Assembly (NCBI GenBank): GCA_034770075.1
Contig: CM068384.1
Location: 34,556,414 to 34,620,413, forward strand
Direction: 5' to 3'
Length of the DNA stretch: 64,000 bases
Origin: Aralia elata
Taxonomy: Eukaryota > Streptophyta > Magnoliopsida > Apiales > Araliaceae
The position numbers and the translations under genes were made by a program. Numbering within the stretch: the first letter of the stretch is position 1; each line of letters starts with the position of its first letter. Below the pieces are notes generated by a model. That model had not been told where the DNA came from. It ran no database searches and was given only the letters and a program-made list of their open reading frames with translations. Positions 35,501-46,422 of the stretch are shown piece after piece.

Positions 35501-36244
35501 TAAATACTCTACACATCCTTGCTTCAATAACTTCTTGGCCTGCATAATCATTAGACAAGTCGTTTGCCTCGACGATTTGCTACCATAAAACACCACCTTA
35601 GACGGAGTCTTAAGGTTTACACACTTCTTTTGGCAATCAATAATCGCCCCATAGTTATATAACCAATCCATCCCTAGAATAACGTCAAATTCCCCAAGTT
35701 TAATCGGAATAAGATCTATTGTCATCATATGACCATGAATATCTCTCTCGCAATTTTTGTACACATACCTAACAGGTACCACTTCCCTATTGGCAATCTC
35801 TATGTTTAAGGGAAAGTCTAACTCTTCTCGGGGTATCTCCAGTTTCTCAGTAAAATCATCAGAAATGAAAGAACAAGTTGCACCTGAATTAAAGAGTATA
35901 TATGCATTCAAGTTATTTACTGGTAGGATACCTGCCACCACCTCCTTGGATTGAACTGCATCCTGGACCGTCATATTAAAAGTGCGAGCAGTCGGGCGGT
36001 TTGCCGTAGCTGGCCCACAAATAGTTAATGCACCTCCACTTTTATTTCCTTTGCCTCCACTTCCTCCACTAGCAGCTTTCCTTGGACAATCACGAGCAAG
36101 ATGGTCTTTTGACCCGCACGTAAAACAGACACCCCTCTTTGGGGCAGTGCAATTTGGAGCAATGTGGCCCTCTTGCCCACAATTGTAATAGACTTTTTCC
36201 CTTTCAGGCACACACCTACATGATTCTTTCCGCAAGTTGTACAA
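32567..36244 (-). pseudogene. pol: Element D pol: protease, RT, RNase H, integrase, chromodomain (several breaks)
   Basis: One frame runs from 36244 to 32567, cut by TAA 34523-34525, TAA 33377-33379 and TGA 32996-32998. Zinc knuckles start it (the first lacks its leading Cys: YYNCGQEGH). The protease motif reads LFNSGAT, with Asn for the catalytic Asp (codon 35888-35890). RT motif A reads FSKIYLRSGYHQ, with Tyr for the catalytic Asp (codon 35078-35080), while FIDD is intact. RNase H has VYSDASHKGLG and ends IVDDALSRK. Integrase shows the HHCC finger (CLTCQKVK), TMDFVVGLP, SDRDPRF and GQSERTIQ. The last 140 codons include the chromodomain (KVIWRNH, EATWELEE), which targets chromatin. Gag-pol would be one polyprotein; this copy is dead. 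Confidence 0.92.
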
Positions 36245-37052
36245 GCCTCGGTTTTCTTCCTCTGGTTACTCTGCTGACTTCCAGTAGAACCACCATCGAT
36301 CCATTTTCGTTTCTGGTTTCCTCCTCCATTGCTACCACTCGGCGTATTCTCATTCTCACTCTTCTTCTTCTTCTGCTCTTGGTTGTATCTAGACAGTGCA
36401 TCACTACCTCCTTCAGCAATAATTGCCTTCTCAAGCACTGCCGTAAACGAATTCAGTTGAAACATCGAAACTCGACTATATAGCCAGGGCTTTAGTCCCT
36501 GCTCAAACCTTTTGGCCTTTCTCTCATCAGTATTAACTTGATATGGCGTAAACCTCGCCAATTCGTTAAATCTTGCAGCATATTCCGACACCGTCATCGT
36601 ACCTTATTTTAACTCCAGAAATTGCACTTCTATCTGATTCTGCGCGCTTGTCGGAAAATAAGTTTCGAAAAACATCTCTTTGAATCGTTCCCACGGGATT
36701 ACCCCTTGACCACCTCGGGTTTTGTTAGCTTGGCACCAGTAGCTAGCTTCTGATTTGAGCATAAATGTCGCGAATGAAGTCTTCTGGTCCTCGCTAACCC
36801 TAGCGACATCAAAAACTTTCTCCATCTCCATAACCCATGACTGAGCTTCGATCGAATTCATAGACCCTTGAAATTCCGGGGGTCCTACTGCTTTGAAGTC
36901 TTTGAAAGTTGTGGCCTGAACTTGAGGTTGATTTGCAAATGCTCCTGTTAACAAATTCACCAACTGCTGCATTGGATTAACGTTGGTTTCTTCATTGTTA
37001 TTCGTGGATCCTTAGGGGTCTGTTGACGTATTGGTCTTCTTCTTGGCGGCAT
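36025..37052 (-). pseudogene. gag: Element D gag, broken by a stop and frame changes
   Basis: A start MPPRRRPIRQQ at 37052, typical of this lineage, is in a different frame from the main gag domain, which is open from 36972. The domain has FQGSMNSIEAQSWVMEME and WERFKEMFFETYFP. TAA at 36604-36606 interrupts it; the frame then continues (MTVSEYAARFNELARF) to a knuckle CTTCGKNHVGVC. Near 36195, in an A run, the frame changes into the pol frame, where two more knuckles follow. Gag packs the RNA; this copy cannot make it whole. Confidence 0.85.
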
Positions 37053-37347
37053 CTTACTGTTAAGAATTCGCGCTATCAGATTATTGCTCAATTACTTAAA
37101 CATTTAAATCCTAACTTAAACATTTTATAAACAACATTTAGCACACAACACATTTGATAAGCTTTCATATTTTATTCATTTACTGCTTCAAAACATAACA
37201 TAGATAGCATCATAGTTGTTTACATTATCTGCCCTAAATCATAAAGTTTCAAGACTACATCATAATTAACCCACTATTTATCTCATTTGAGATTTACATC
37301 ATATTAGCTCTCTTAGAAAACAACTTATTATTACTGCTATTCGTGAC

Positions 37348-38055
37348 CTATAACGACATTCCACGTCGCACGGCTTCTTCGCGCTCTTGCTTCATGATAC
37401 GAATCATCGTCCTGCGATCCATCACGTACCACGGTAAATCCTCGAATTGAGTTGGGTAATGAAAAACTCGATCCTGTGCCCTATCCATTGCTGTGTGGAA
37501 AACATACTCCATCTCATCCATCTTGGCTTTCTTTGACTGCATCTCATCCTCAACATGGTTTGCATGATCAGCAACTTTCATCTACGCGTCCTCGGCTCTG
37601 GCACGCTTTGCAGACTCGTCTCTCAGCTCACTCTTCAGTTTCTCCACTTCAGCTGATAACGCTTCCTTTTGGCTCTCTGTCTGAACTAGCTTCCACTCCA
37701 CGTCCCCAAGACGTATATCAAGCTCCTCAATTTCACCATTTTTCTGCTCTAGAGGAGCCTGACGCTCCGCCACCTGCTCCTCTAACTCCTCCACCCTATC
37801 CTGCAACTCTATGTTGCGATCATACACCTGATCATACATCTGAACACCTAAGAAAGATAATGGTATCTCCTCAGGGTCTTCCTCCTCCTCCTCAACCTCT
37901 TCAGGATCCTCCTCAGGATCTGACTCAGGTTCATACTCAGGTTCTACAACAGTGGTCAATGGGGTTGGTTCTCTCTGCACTAGCTGCTCCCGGACTATAT
38001 GAATATCTCGGGACTCCTCCTCCCTAACCTGACTGGATGCTCCTATATCAATCAT
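37348..38055 (-). pseudogene. Element D extra ORF before gag: acidic coiled-coil protein, one stop
   Basis: A 235-codon frame begins MIDIGASSQVREEESRD at 38055, about 200 bp after the primer site, and ends 37348. TAG at 37582-37584 interrupts it in frame. Residues about 40-65 are almost all Asp, Glu and Pro. From about 75 to 157 a leucine/glutamate heptad pattern (IELQDRVEELEEQV, LSAEVEKLKSELRD) predicts a coiled coil. The part after the stop is charged and ends EAVRRGMSL. Tekay elements normally begin directly with gag, so this is an addition. I do not recognise the protein. It may have been captured from a host gene, or be a lineage-specific accessory gene. Confidence 0.6.
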
Positions 38056-38259
38056 TTTGCCATCAAAATTTTAAGTTTAATTACTACCTGATAGTACTCG
38101 CGAGCACATAAGTTATAGCACATAAAGTTTTTTTTTAATATCTTTAATGAATTCCTTAATTAATTTCTTAGAACTCGATAAGAGTTTTAACACCACTATG
38201 TTTTCGATTCTTTATAAGGCTAACTCCTAAGGTTCCCCACCTAAGGTTCTTAACCTACA

Positions 38260-38271
38260 GCTCTGATACCA
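38260..38271 (-). promoter_or_regulatory. Primer-binding site of element D, initiator tRNA-Met type
   Basis: The minus strand reads TGGTATCAGAGC, three bases inside the 5' LTR edge at 38275. This is the standard initiator-tRNA-Met primer of many plant gypsy and copia elements. Confidence 0.9.
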
Positions 38272-38274
38272 ACC

Positions 38275-41140
38275 TGTAACACCCCCAAATCCGGATACAT
38301 AAATCCCACAGATTTTGTGTTCACTATTCCATACATTCAAGACTAACTACCCATGATAAAAGACAATATAATTAAACTGAATAAATCATCTTCCCACAAT
38401 AGGGGTTACAACACTAATCTCTTAAATAAATAAATCCCAAGTTATCTAACCTTTATTACATCATTGCGGAATTAAAACATAATTTTAAATAAGTTCTATT
38501 ATAAAAACTTCATAACAAATAACAGCACGCTACCTACTTCTGCATCTTGCCCTTTCCTTTACTAGTGGATGGCTCATCCGACTTTTCAGTCTTAGCTGCA
38601 ATATTTTATGCAAGGGTGAGCAAACAATTGCCCACAAGTATAATAACAAATGAATAATCAATGAAGTAGGATTTTAATTGAGGAATAACAGCTTTTCTGA
38701 AAATAATCAATAATAATCTGAAAGCTCAACAAAAAGCTTGCTCAAGAATCGAATATAGATTTCAAAGTTAAAATGTATCTGAGGGTTATAAGACCTCGAA
38801 CTATGTACTAGGTTAACAAGTATCTCTACTGTAACCTTTAACAGTCTTATAGACTATGGACCATTCGTCTCGTACTCCAGGGGATTAGCCCTTTGTACAA
38901 TGTATTGTGCACAAATATTTTAACGTTGTTGCATAATTAATCTCCTATGATAGGGTTGTTCTTCTCAGTTTAACGACAGAATCCGTGCTAAAAGAAACTT
39001 GGTTTGGAATAACTTCAAAATATTCTAAGTCTTTAAAATGCTCATCAACTATGGACTAGCTGAATCAATAAGGGTTTGCTAGTCGCTTAAGCATTTGATT
39101 CAACAATAGAATTAAACAATGAATTTATATTCGAAGTTTGAATAACGATTCATGATCGATTAACAAATGACTGGAATAAATCATAAGCATTTAACATTGT
39201 AACAACCTTGCTTGAACAATAATAAGCTAAGGTTAATAAACTTGCTCAATGAAAGTAAAGTAAGAAACTTGCTCAAGCAAAAGTTAAGTTTAGGGAACTT
39301 GCTTCCAACGAAATAAAGAGAATAAGGATAGAAAACTTGCCTCGTGCATAGATTATAGGTTAATATTCACGTTCCTTAATCAACCTATACATTCTGTTTA
39401 TAAAGCGGTAACAATAATTAGTTACAGTATGATAAGCACTTTAGAATTTGTTCTTATCCATTTTCATTTTTTTAAATATATCATTTGTCATTTGATATTC
39501 AATAGGCATTTGCTTATCATCCATCGTAGTATCTCATTAATCATTTGATACCTTAGTCTAAGTTTTAAACATGCGTAGGGTGACATAGCGCAACAACAAA
39601 GAAAAGAAAAAAAATTAACATTTCCTGCAATGAGCTCGCCGGGGCGAGAATTCCTTCACAAAATTTCTAGCCGGGGCGAGCCTTCACCGGCGCGAGAATT
39701 TCCTTTACATTTTTCTCGTCGGGGCGAGAAAACTCAGTTCATTTAGCTCGTCGGGGCGAGAAAATGCAGTTCATTTCCACCGCCGGCGCGGGGAACTTGA
39801 CTGTCAACTCCTACAGTTCGCGAACCAGTAAAAATCCAGACCAAATTTTCCAAATTCTACCATCCGACTCACAAATTAAACATACCCAGATATCAAACAT
39901 GTTGTAAAACAAATACCCAACATATTTTTAACAATCCTAATCATTATAATACACATAATCAACCAATTAAAAACCAAAAATTTACTGTTTATACAAAATA
40001 TTCATGCTTTAGCCTATTTGATGAAATTAAACACTGTGAATTCATCTCTAAACCATTTAATCCATTCCACTTGCATTCTTTTCGTTTTTCACTATATTAA
40101 CATAATCAAGAGTCAATTTTCCAGTTAATAAACAAATTAAACATCAATTTTCATACATATACCCTATATATGAAAGTGAAACTCTGTAAAAACCAAAAAC
40201 TCAATTTTAAAGCATGCTTTCATGGACTAATTCCTTCAAATTGGTTTATAAACTTCATATAATCACTAATACATGCATATTATCAAATACAACCAACTAA
40301 TTCATGCATTGAGCGATAATATTCACATACAGATAATTAAAAACCTCATACAGTGAAGAACTTCTTCTAATCAAGAACTTCTAACAAAATTAAAAAGAAT
40401 CATACCTTTAAGATAAGCCAAGATGATTCCTTAGCTTCCTATCAATTCACAGAATTCTCAAACCCTCAATTTTCTCTAAACTCTCAAAGCTCTGTTCTTT
40501 CACTCTGTTCTTTCACTCTGTTCTTTCTTCTCAATTTTTATTAAAACAAAAACTGATGAACGCACTTGTTTTTAATTTACCCGTTACAAAGACAAAGGGT
40601 TAGACCATGTTTGGCAAACCCAATAAAGAAAAATGAAATTTCAAAAGCCACAAGGCCTTGTTTGGTTGGACCAAAATAAAATAAACTATTTTTACCAACC
40701 AAGGGTCACAAGGCCTTGTTTGGTTTAGCCAAATTAAAACCCTTTTTTCCAGTTATTTTAATAACCCATTATACCATATAGTTTCATTGTCACATTTTCA
40801 ATTTAATAAGACCCACTAGTAAATAAATTCAATTAAACCTTACTAATTTAATTATAACTTTTATTTGACCAAAAAAAACACTATTACCAAATAAATTATT
40901 TTATTCAAATAAATCCTTTACTCAAATAAATCATTTTATCATCTAATTTAATTATTAAATAAAATTAGAATAAACACATCAAATCACATTCAAATAACAA
41001 TTCACCTAATTACACTTAAAGTGAATTACTCCACCTTAACTCTATCAATTATTTATTTTACTCAATAAATAAATTAACAATAAAATATTTATTTAACTCA
41101 ATAAATATTTTATTTATTCACAAAAATTACATTCGTTACA
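38275..41140 (-). mobile_element. Element D, 5' LTR
   Basis: Starts TGTAACACCCCC and ends TTCGTTACA, 2866 bp. It is collinear with 29654-32456 but 63 bp longer. The GC-rich island at 39630-39795 holds six units of the ctcgccggggcgag type against four in the other LTR, which accounts for most of the extra length. Confidence 0.93.
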
Positions 41141-41161
41141 GATGCAAAGTACATTTAACTC
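41141..41161. mobile_element. MITE family M, copy 3, right end
   Basis: gatgcaaagtacatttaactc completes the MITE begun at 29360. Its first five bases are the duplicated target of element D. Confidence 0.9.
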
Positions 41162-41558
41162 TTTTTTTATTGAATATTTTTTGCACGGTCAAAATAATTT
41201 TATTTTTTAATATAAAATTTGCAGTACACTCGACTTGCATTAAAAAGATTACAAACCTGATAATTGAAATATTGAAAACATACAATTTAACTCCAACGTG
41301 GTTATATCAAAATAGAGTTATATTGTTTACATCTTATTACTTTATTACCAATGTAAGTTTTTTTTTTGTTGGTCTATATAATAATTCTCATATTTGTTTT
41401 AAACTAAACACTTAGGATCTAGAAATCTGACTAAATTTGAATACCTAAAAGACTATGAACAATTCTCATTATTACTTTAAATACATAGAAATAAGTATTA
41501 AGTATAGTATTAAATGCATAAATTGACACAAAAACTTGTAGCAAAAGATATAAAGACA
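41162..41558. other. AT-rich spacer
   Basis: No gene or repeat could be defined here. Confidence 0.6.
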
Positions 41559-41567
41559 AAAGTTAAG

Positions 41568-41758
41568 CGATCCGGCTCTAAAGCGAACTTTAAAGAGCGA
41601 ACCAAAGACGAACCGTCGTCTTTGGTGTCTATGGTGACGGTTCGACCCGTCGCCATAGCCATGTAGTATTTGGCGACGGGTCGAACCGTCGCCATAGACA
41701 CCAAAGACGACGGTTCGTCTTTGGTTCGCTCTTTAAAGTTCGCTTTAGAGCCTCTCCG
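41568..41758. mobile_element. Near-perfect hairpin MITE with 9-bp target duplication (Mutator-like)
   Basis: Arms 41574-41655 and 41671-41752 are inverted copies over 82 bp with one mismatch, at 41635, around a 15-base loop. In RNA that position would still pair as G-U, so a transcript would fold into a fully paired stem. The 191-bp element is flanked by AAAGTTAAG at 41559-41567 and 41759-41767. A 9-bp duplication is the mark of Mutator-like elements. The outermost bases (cgatcc against cggaga) match only partly. It has no coding role. The near perfect arms imply recent insertion or active repair of the arms; a hairpin RNA precursor is possible. Confidence 0.9.
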
Positions 41759-42348
41759 AAAGTTAAGTGTGATTTTATATATTTTAGTCGGTAGATAGAT
41801 CAGTAGCTTTATAAATTGCAATAACATACAAGCGTGAAGGGATTTGTGCTACATTATTTTCCAATATAATGGTAAGTATTTATTCCTTTACAGCTTTACT
41901 CCAAACTCATTTTTTGGTTTATTTTTTTTATACAGTTAAAAAGTATGCATCTTAATAATCCACGAATTATTATTAAAGGAACCTCTTTATTTTGTTTAGC
42001 TCTCACTGATTTTTGTCTTCTTTCATAGAATGTACGTTCTAGCTCAAGTACGTTGTTAGTTTTATAAGTGAGTATGTAACTATATTATTAGAATTTTTGA
42101 GTGATGACGATGTATGTATGTAAAACCATTTTAGTCTGATGCTTCAATTTTGTATAAATAAATTTATCCAGTTAACTTAACCAACAAAGATAATCGTTGT
42201 CTTATTATATATCGTATAAAGAGTATAGATTGTTTTATTGGTTTGTTATTATCAAAATAAGTTCAATCGAGTAAAGAAACAAAAGCAAAATACATACACA
42301 TACAGCTCAAACGTATCAAGAGGTCAATAAAATACACTCCTGCTTCAA

Positions 42349-42633
42349 ATTATGAATGAAAATAAATTTTATAACGACGGTCTATAAACTGGTATTTTTA
42401 CAGCAACTAATAGGATTCTGCTAACTCTAAAATTTGAGAGAAAATTAAGGAGTTTTAATTGTGTTAAAATTATCAAATGGATTTTACCATGGTAAATAAT
42501 ATTACATAATCTATTAAAAAAATCAAAACTCTTTGATTTTCTCTAAAAATACAAAATTGTCTGATTCATATTGGATACTATAAAAACACTAGTTTACAGA
42601 TAGTCTGTATAAAATTGATTCTCATTATGAATA
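42349..42633. mobile_element. Decayed foldback MITE
   Basis: The left 110 bases (from attatgaatgaaaataa) align with the reverse complement of the right 110 (ending ttattatga-like tctcattatgaatac). Shared words include gtaaact/tataaact and agagaaaat followed by gagttttaatt/gagttttgatt. Identity is moderate, so it is old. No target duplication was settled. Confidence 0.5.
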
Positions 42634-43683
42634 CATTAAAATTTTATAAGTTAGTTTATGAATAATAAAATTCGAAATAAAAATTTCAAGTTTTCTCTGG
42701 TTGTAGTTTCCTTTAGACCCCAAGTCTAACATTGATTCAAAAATATCTTATTGAATAACTTTTAATAGAGATTAAACAAATATTATATATGTTACTTAAC
42801 AAGATTTATTCATAATTATCTTAACTAAAAAACTATAATAAAATAGAAATATTAGACCAGCTCGGGTCTTGCATGAATATTAAATTAGTGATGTCTTAAT
42901 CTGATGGTTTGTGACGGCCGCAAATCCCTGTAATAACTACAACTGATTTAGTAGGAACTATTCTCAAACTTCACAATTACCTGTATATATTACGAGCAAT
43001 AATCCTCCATAATTATGCTATATCTGTACAATTATAACTACAACCTGCTTCATAATATAATAAACTATCTCATACAGTCGTAGGTATTGAACTAACTCCT
43101 GTTTATTACAAAAACTAGTTTAACTTACAAACATAATTTACATTGAGGGATTATATATTCCAGCTCGCTATCCCGTTACACAACTTACAAACATTTTCTA
43201 CAAATTAAAAGTATGTTTAGAGTTTGTCTTAGCTAGTTTAGGTTCTTTTTCTTTTTCTTCTCCTCCTCTTCTCCTTCCTTGATGTTGCCGAGCTCCCTTC
43301 CCTTTCTCCCTTGTAGTTGTCGAGGCTTGGCTGGAATAATGGGGGAGCATTTCTAGTTTTTAAATTGGTCCCTTATGACTTTTTTCCTATAGTCAAACCA
43401 CTTAGTTTTTGGTTATTATAAATTTACCCCATTATTAGTGTGTTAATCTTGCTTTACCTTTCCTAATTACCCAACTTAGTTAATTAAGTAAACTTATAAA
43501 ATAAATGGTTAATTAAGGAAATTAACCAAACTTCATTCCAAAAAATCTTGGAGAAGCCTCCTCCCCCATTCTTATCCCTCTTGGTCGAACATAGCATATA
43601 CATATATCATATATAATTTTTTTTAATCCTTTAACCTTGACTTTTCTTTTTCTTTTTCTCTTAACTTTTACTCTCCTTTCAAT

Positions 43684-43892
43684 ATATGTAAGACTCGACT
43701 TTTAATTAATAAAACTTAAATTTTTTTATATGCGTTTCTAAAACAGTAAGGTGCTAAATAGGTAAAAAGTTAAAGTTAAGCATAATATGTAAGACCCCGA
43801 CTTTTAATTAATAAAACTTAAATTTATTTTATATGTGTTTCTGAAACAGTAAGGTGTTAAATTGATATATAAAAAGTTAAAGTTAAGAATGA
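43684..43892. repeat. Tandem duplication of about 105 bp
   Basis: Units 43684-43785 and 43786-43892 both begin tatgtaagac and share cttttaattaataaaactta, an acagtaaggtg block and a gttaaagttaag block. They differ by small indels. Confidence 0.85.
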
Positions 43893-44300
43893 TATGTGCA
43901 AATTATAATAAATAAAAAATATGTCGGCGGAGACGCCAAAGAATATTTGGTAACGTACGACGGCGTCATAACAATCAATCATTGAGGGACCCCACAACAG
44001 AATAATTGTTAGATACAGAAAATGACAAAATAATCGTTAATAAAAGTTATCGACGAAACTGTTACATTTAATTGATAAATACCTGGTAATAAAGGAACAA
44101 TAACACATAATGTCACAGTATTCCACAGTATTAAACCAATAATTGTCACAATAACAAGGGTAATAATGGAAAGTTACGTATTTAAAAGTTGCAAGTACTG
44201 AAAAGTTGGACAGACTCATTAATACGTTAGGTAATTAACACTGTATACATAAATATCCGTGATATTAATACATTGAGTAAATAATACAGAAAATAGACAA

Positions 44301-44303
<3 letters not shown>

Positions 44304-44372
<69 letters not shown>
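44304..44372. repeat. AAT trinucleotide microsatellite
   Basis: About 23 uninterrupted AAT units. Translation of the other strand gives an isoleucine run that is not a gene. Confidence 0.95.
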
Positions 44373-44381
<9 letters not shown>

Positions 44382-44397
44382 ATAGTAAAGAAAATGT

Positions 44398-44545
44398 AAT
44401 CTTGAAATGTGAAAGTTGTGCCAAAATTTATGTGTGGTAGATTAAAGGTAATATTAAAATGTTAAAATTGTGGTAAAATAATGTGTGGTAGATTAAAGGT
44501 AATCTTGAAATGTAAAAAATGTGCTAAAGTTGATGTGTGGTAGAT
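44398..44545. repeat. Three 51-bp tandem units
   Basis: The word tgtgtggtaga recurs at 44431, 44482 and 44534, each preceded by a similar gtgccaaa/gtggtaaa/gtgctaaa segment. Diverged. Confidence 0.7.
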
Positions 44546-44797
44546 ATTGGTTAAGGTTTGACTGTAAAAGGAGGGGGGGTTGGCATAAAGAGTTGGCATA
44601 ACTTTATTACTTGTTCTTTCCCTCCACTTTCTAAATATTTCTTAGTGTGAGTGCTTCTTTGAGAGTGCTAAGAATACTTAAGTATTGGTAATATCAGTAA
44701 GAGTACTACAAGGATTGCGCAAGTTGATCTCTTACATAGGAAGCAGAATCTAGTCACATGCTAGGGTAAGAGATATTATTTTCTTCATAGTCTTAAA

Positions 44798-46359
44798 TGT
44801 CGACGCCAGGGGGAGAAAATTCTCTTTTCCTATTTGATTTACCTACCCTTTTTTTATATTTTGATTTATTTCATTAAGGGTGATTTTTTCAAGAAAAGAC
44901 TGACATAAATGCCGACGGGGTTTTGAAAAGTTGATTTTAATAATGAGCCAATATAATTGACTTGAGTCGTCAGTTAGTAAAAGTTTAAATGGATGAACCA
45001 ACTCATCTGAATTTTAGGATTTTTACAATCAAGATAGCCCATATGTGACTCCTAAGAATTGGTCTACAACCGAGATTCATAGAGTTCGGGAGCTTGCTTA
45101 AGCGAGGGGAAGGTGTTAGGCACCCCCCGACTTCCATAAAAATACGATTATCGCTTTTTAGTATTTTCCTTGAATGCATGTATGTGTGTGCCCCTATATG
45201 AGTTGTGTTGTTTAGAGAAAATCTAGGATATCGTATCCTAGAGTCGAATCGAATCACAAATAACTTAAGGGTCGTCTCCTAATAGACTCCACGACACGCT
45301 TGCGTGAGGTGGTCATCGCTCGGATCGTTTCTAATAAGCAACTTTGATGGAACTTTCTCGATACCTTAACCCAACGTCTATTTTTGAGACGAGAATCTTG
45401 ATAATTTCGATCAAGCAATTGAATTCGCGTAGAATGGAACACCAATAACACTTAGACCCTCGTTTATGAACAAACGATAACCTTCGTACAATTGTATGAT
45501 GCGGTAGAATAACACCACATACAACTATGGACTGTTGTATGATAAGTTAATTAGGAATCTCAAAGAAAAACTAAGAAAATAGCTTAGAAATTCTGCAAAG
45601 AACCAAAGTAAAGAATAGCTCTCAAGTATGAATAAACTCTAATTAATATTGAATTGTTGTGTGAATTACATCCATAAAGCTTATTTATAGAAGCTATGAA
45701 ACCCTAGAATCCTATAAGGAAAGGAAATAATAATTGATTTGGAATCAAAATTCTATCTTAAAATATCTTAACTACAATAGAAATATGAAAATATACTGAA
45801 ATCCCTAAAATTAAGGAAGAAATCCGCGTCCCAAATTGACAAAACGCGTCTGCCTCAAAAAACGCGCTAATAAAAACTAGTTGATCTCGCCGGGGCGAGA
45901 AATTTGCACTGAGAAGCTCGCTGGGGTGAAGATGGATAGATAAGAATGGGTCAGGGCCGCTTCAGAACTTGCTGGGGCGAAGATGGACCGAGACGAACTC
46001 GCCGGGGCGAGCTTAATAGGCTTGATGAGCTCGCCGGGGCGAGCTTCCTGACTCCCAACTTTCGATTTTGCTTTCCTTGCAATCCGACCTCGTGTAGTCA
46101 CATGATAGTTTGAAAGATCTCATTCATGCTTGGATATTCATAACAACAACCATATACTTACAATCCCATCATGAACTGGAACATAACTTTAGCGATGACG
46201 AAGCCATACAAACGAACACGGATTCGATTACTTGTCTTGAACTCTAATATAAGCATCCTTGAGTTGAGTTCAACCCATTCACTTGAGATCACCCGAAGAA
46301 CCTCTTGAACCTAAGTTGAATGAATGTTGTTCGATGTGAGCCTAAACATGATTGTATCA
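44798..46359 (-). mobile_element. LTR F (Tat-like at its U5 end)
   Basis: The plus strand starts TGTCGACGCCAGG, like the LTRs of element E, and about 410 bp follow with clear similarity, including gcttaagcgaggggaaggtg. The rest has no counterpart in E. The right edge is set by a polypurine tract followed, on the minus strand, by TGATACAATCATG. A minus-strand TATA box (ataaataagc) lies near 45690. The island at 45885-46045 carries the ctcgccggggcgag motif also found in element D. The alternative is a 410-bp Tat fragment beside another LTR. Confidence 0.5.
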
Positions 46360-46422
46360 TTCCCCTCATTTTGAAAAGGATTTGTTCTCAAATCTGACAT
46401 CCCCTCCTTTTGAAAAGGATTT
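46360..46422 (-). promoter_or_regulatory. Tandem polypurine tracts next to LTR F
   Basis: The minus strand has aaatccttttcaaaatgagg at 46385 running into LTR start TGATAC. A second copy, aaatccttttcaaaaggagg, is at 46422 running into TGTCAG. They are about 38 bp apart. The arrangement parallels the doubled tract of element D. Confidence 0.6.

Larger units (their letters stand above)
29649..41145 (-). mobile_element. Element D: Tekay-type chromovirus with 5-bp TSD
   Basis: The element spans 29654-41140 (11,487 bp) between GATGC at 29649-29653 and GATGC at 41141-41145. LTR lengths are 2803 and 2866 bp. Order on the minus strand is LTR, initiator-Met primer site, extra coiled-coil ORF, gag, protease, RT, RNase H, integrase, chromodomain, polypurine tract, LTR. 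The C-terminal chromodomain and very long LTRs starting TGTRACACCCC point to the Tekay (Del) clade. Several stops, one or more shifts and changed catalytic residues make it non-functional on its own. Confidence 0.9.
42911..44797 (+). other. Possible decayed LTR sequence, with local repeats
   Basis: No gene is visible. The words tgtgacggccgcaaatcc (42911) and tgtaagaccccgac (43789) resemble starts of chromovirus LTRs, and 44580-44797 looks like an LTR end region, but no partner LTR is in the window. It contains a tandem duplication (43684-43785 and 43786-43892), an AAT microsatellite (44304-44372) and three copies of a 51-bp unit with tgtgtggtag at 44431, 44482 and 44534. The tract ends where LTR F begins. 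Confidence 0.35.

Noticed and set aside
37452..38027. Plus-strand Pro-rich frame of 191 codons
   Set aside because: Antisense shadow of the acidic coiled-coil ORF of element D.
44227..44424. Isoleucine-rich minus-strand frame
   Set aside because: It is a translation of the AAT microsatellite.
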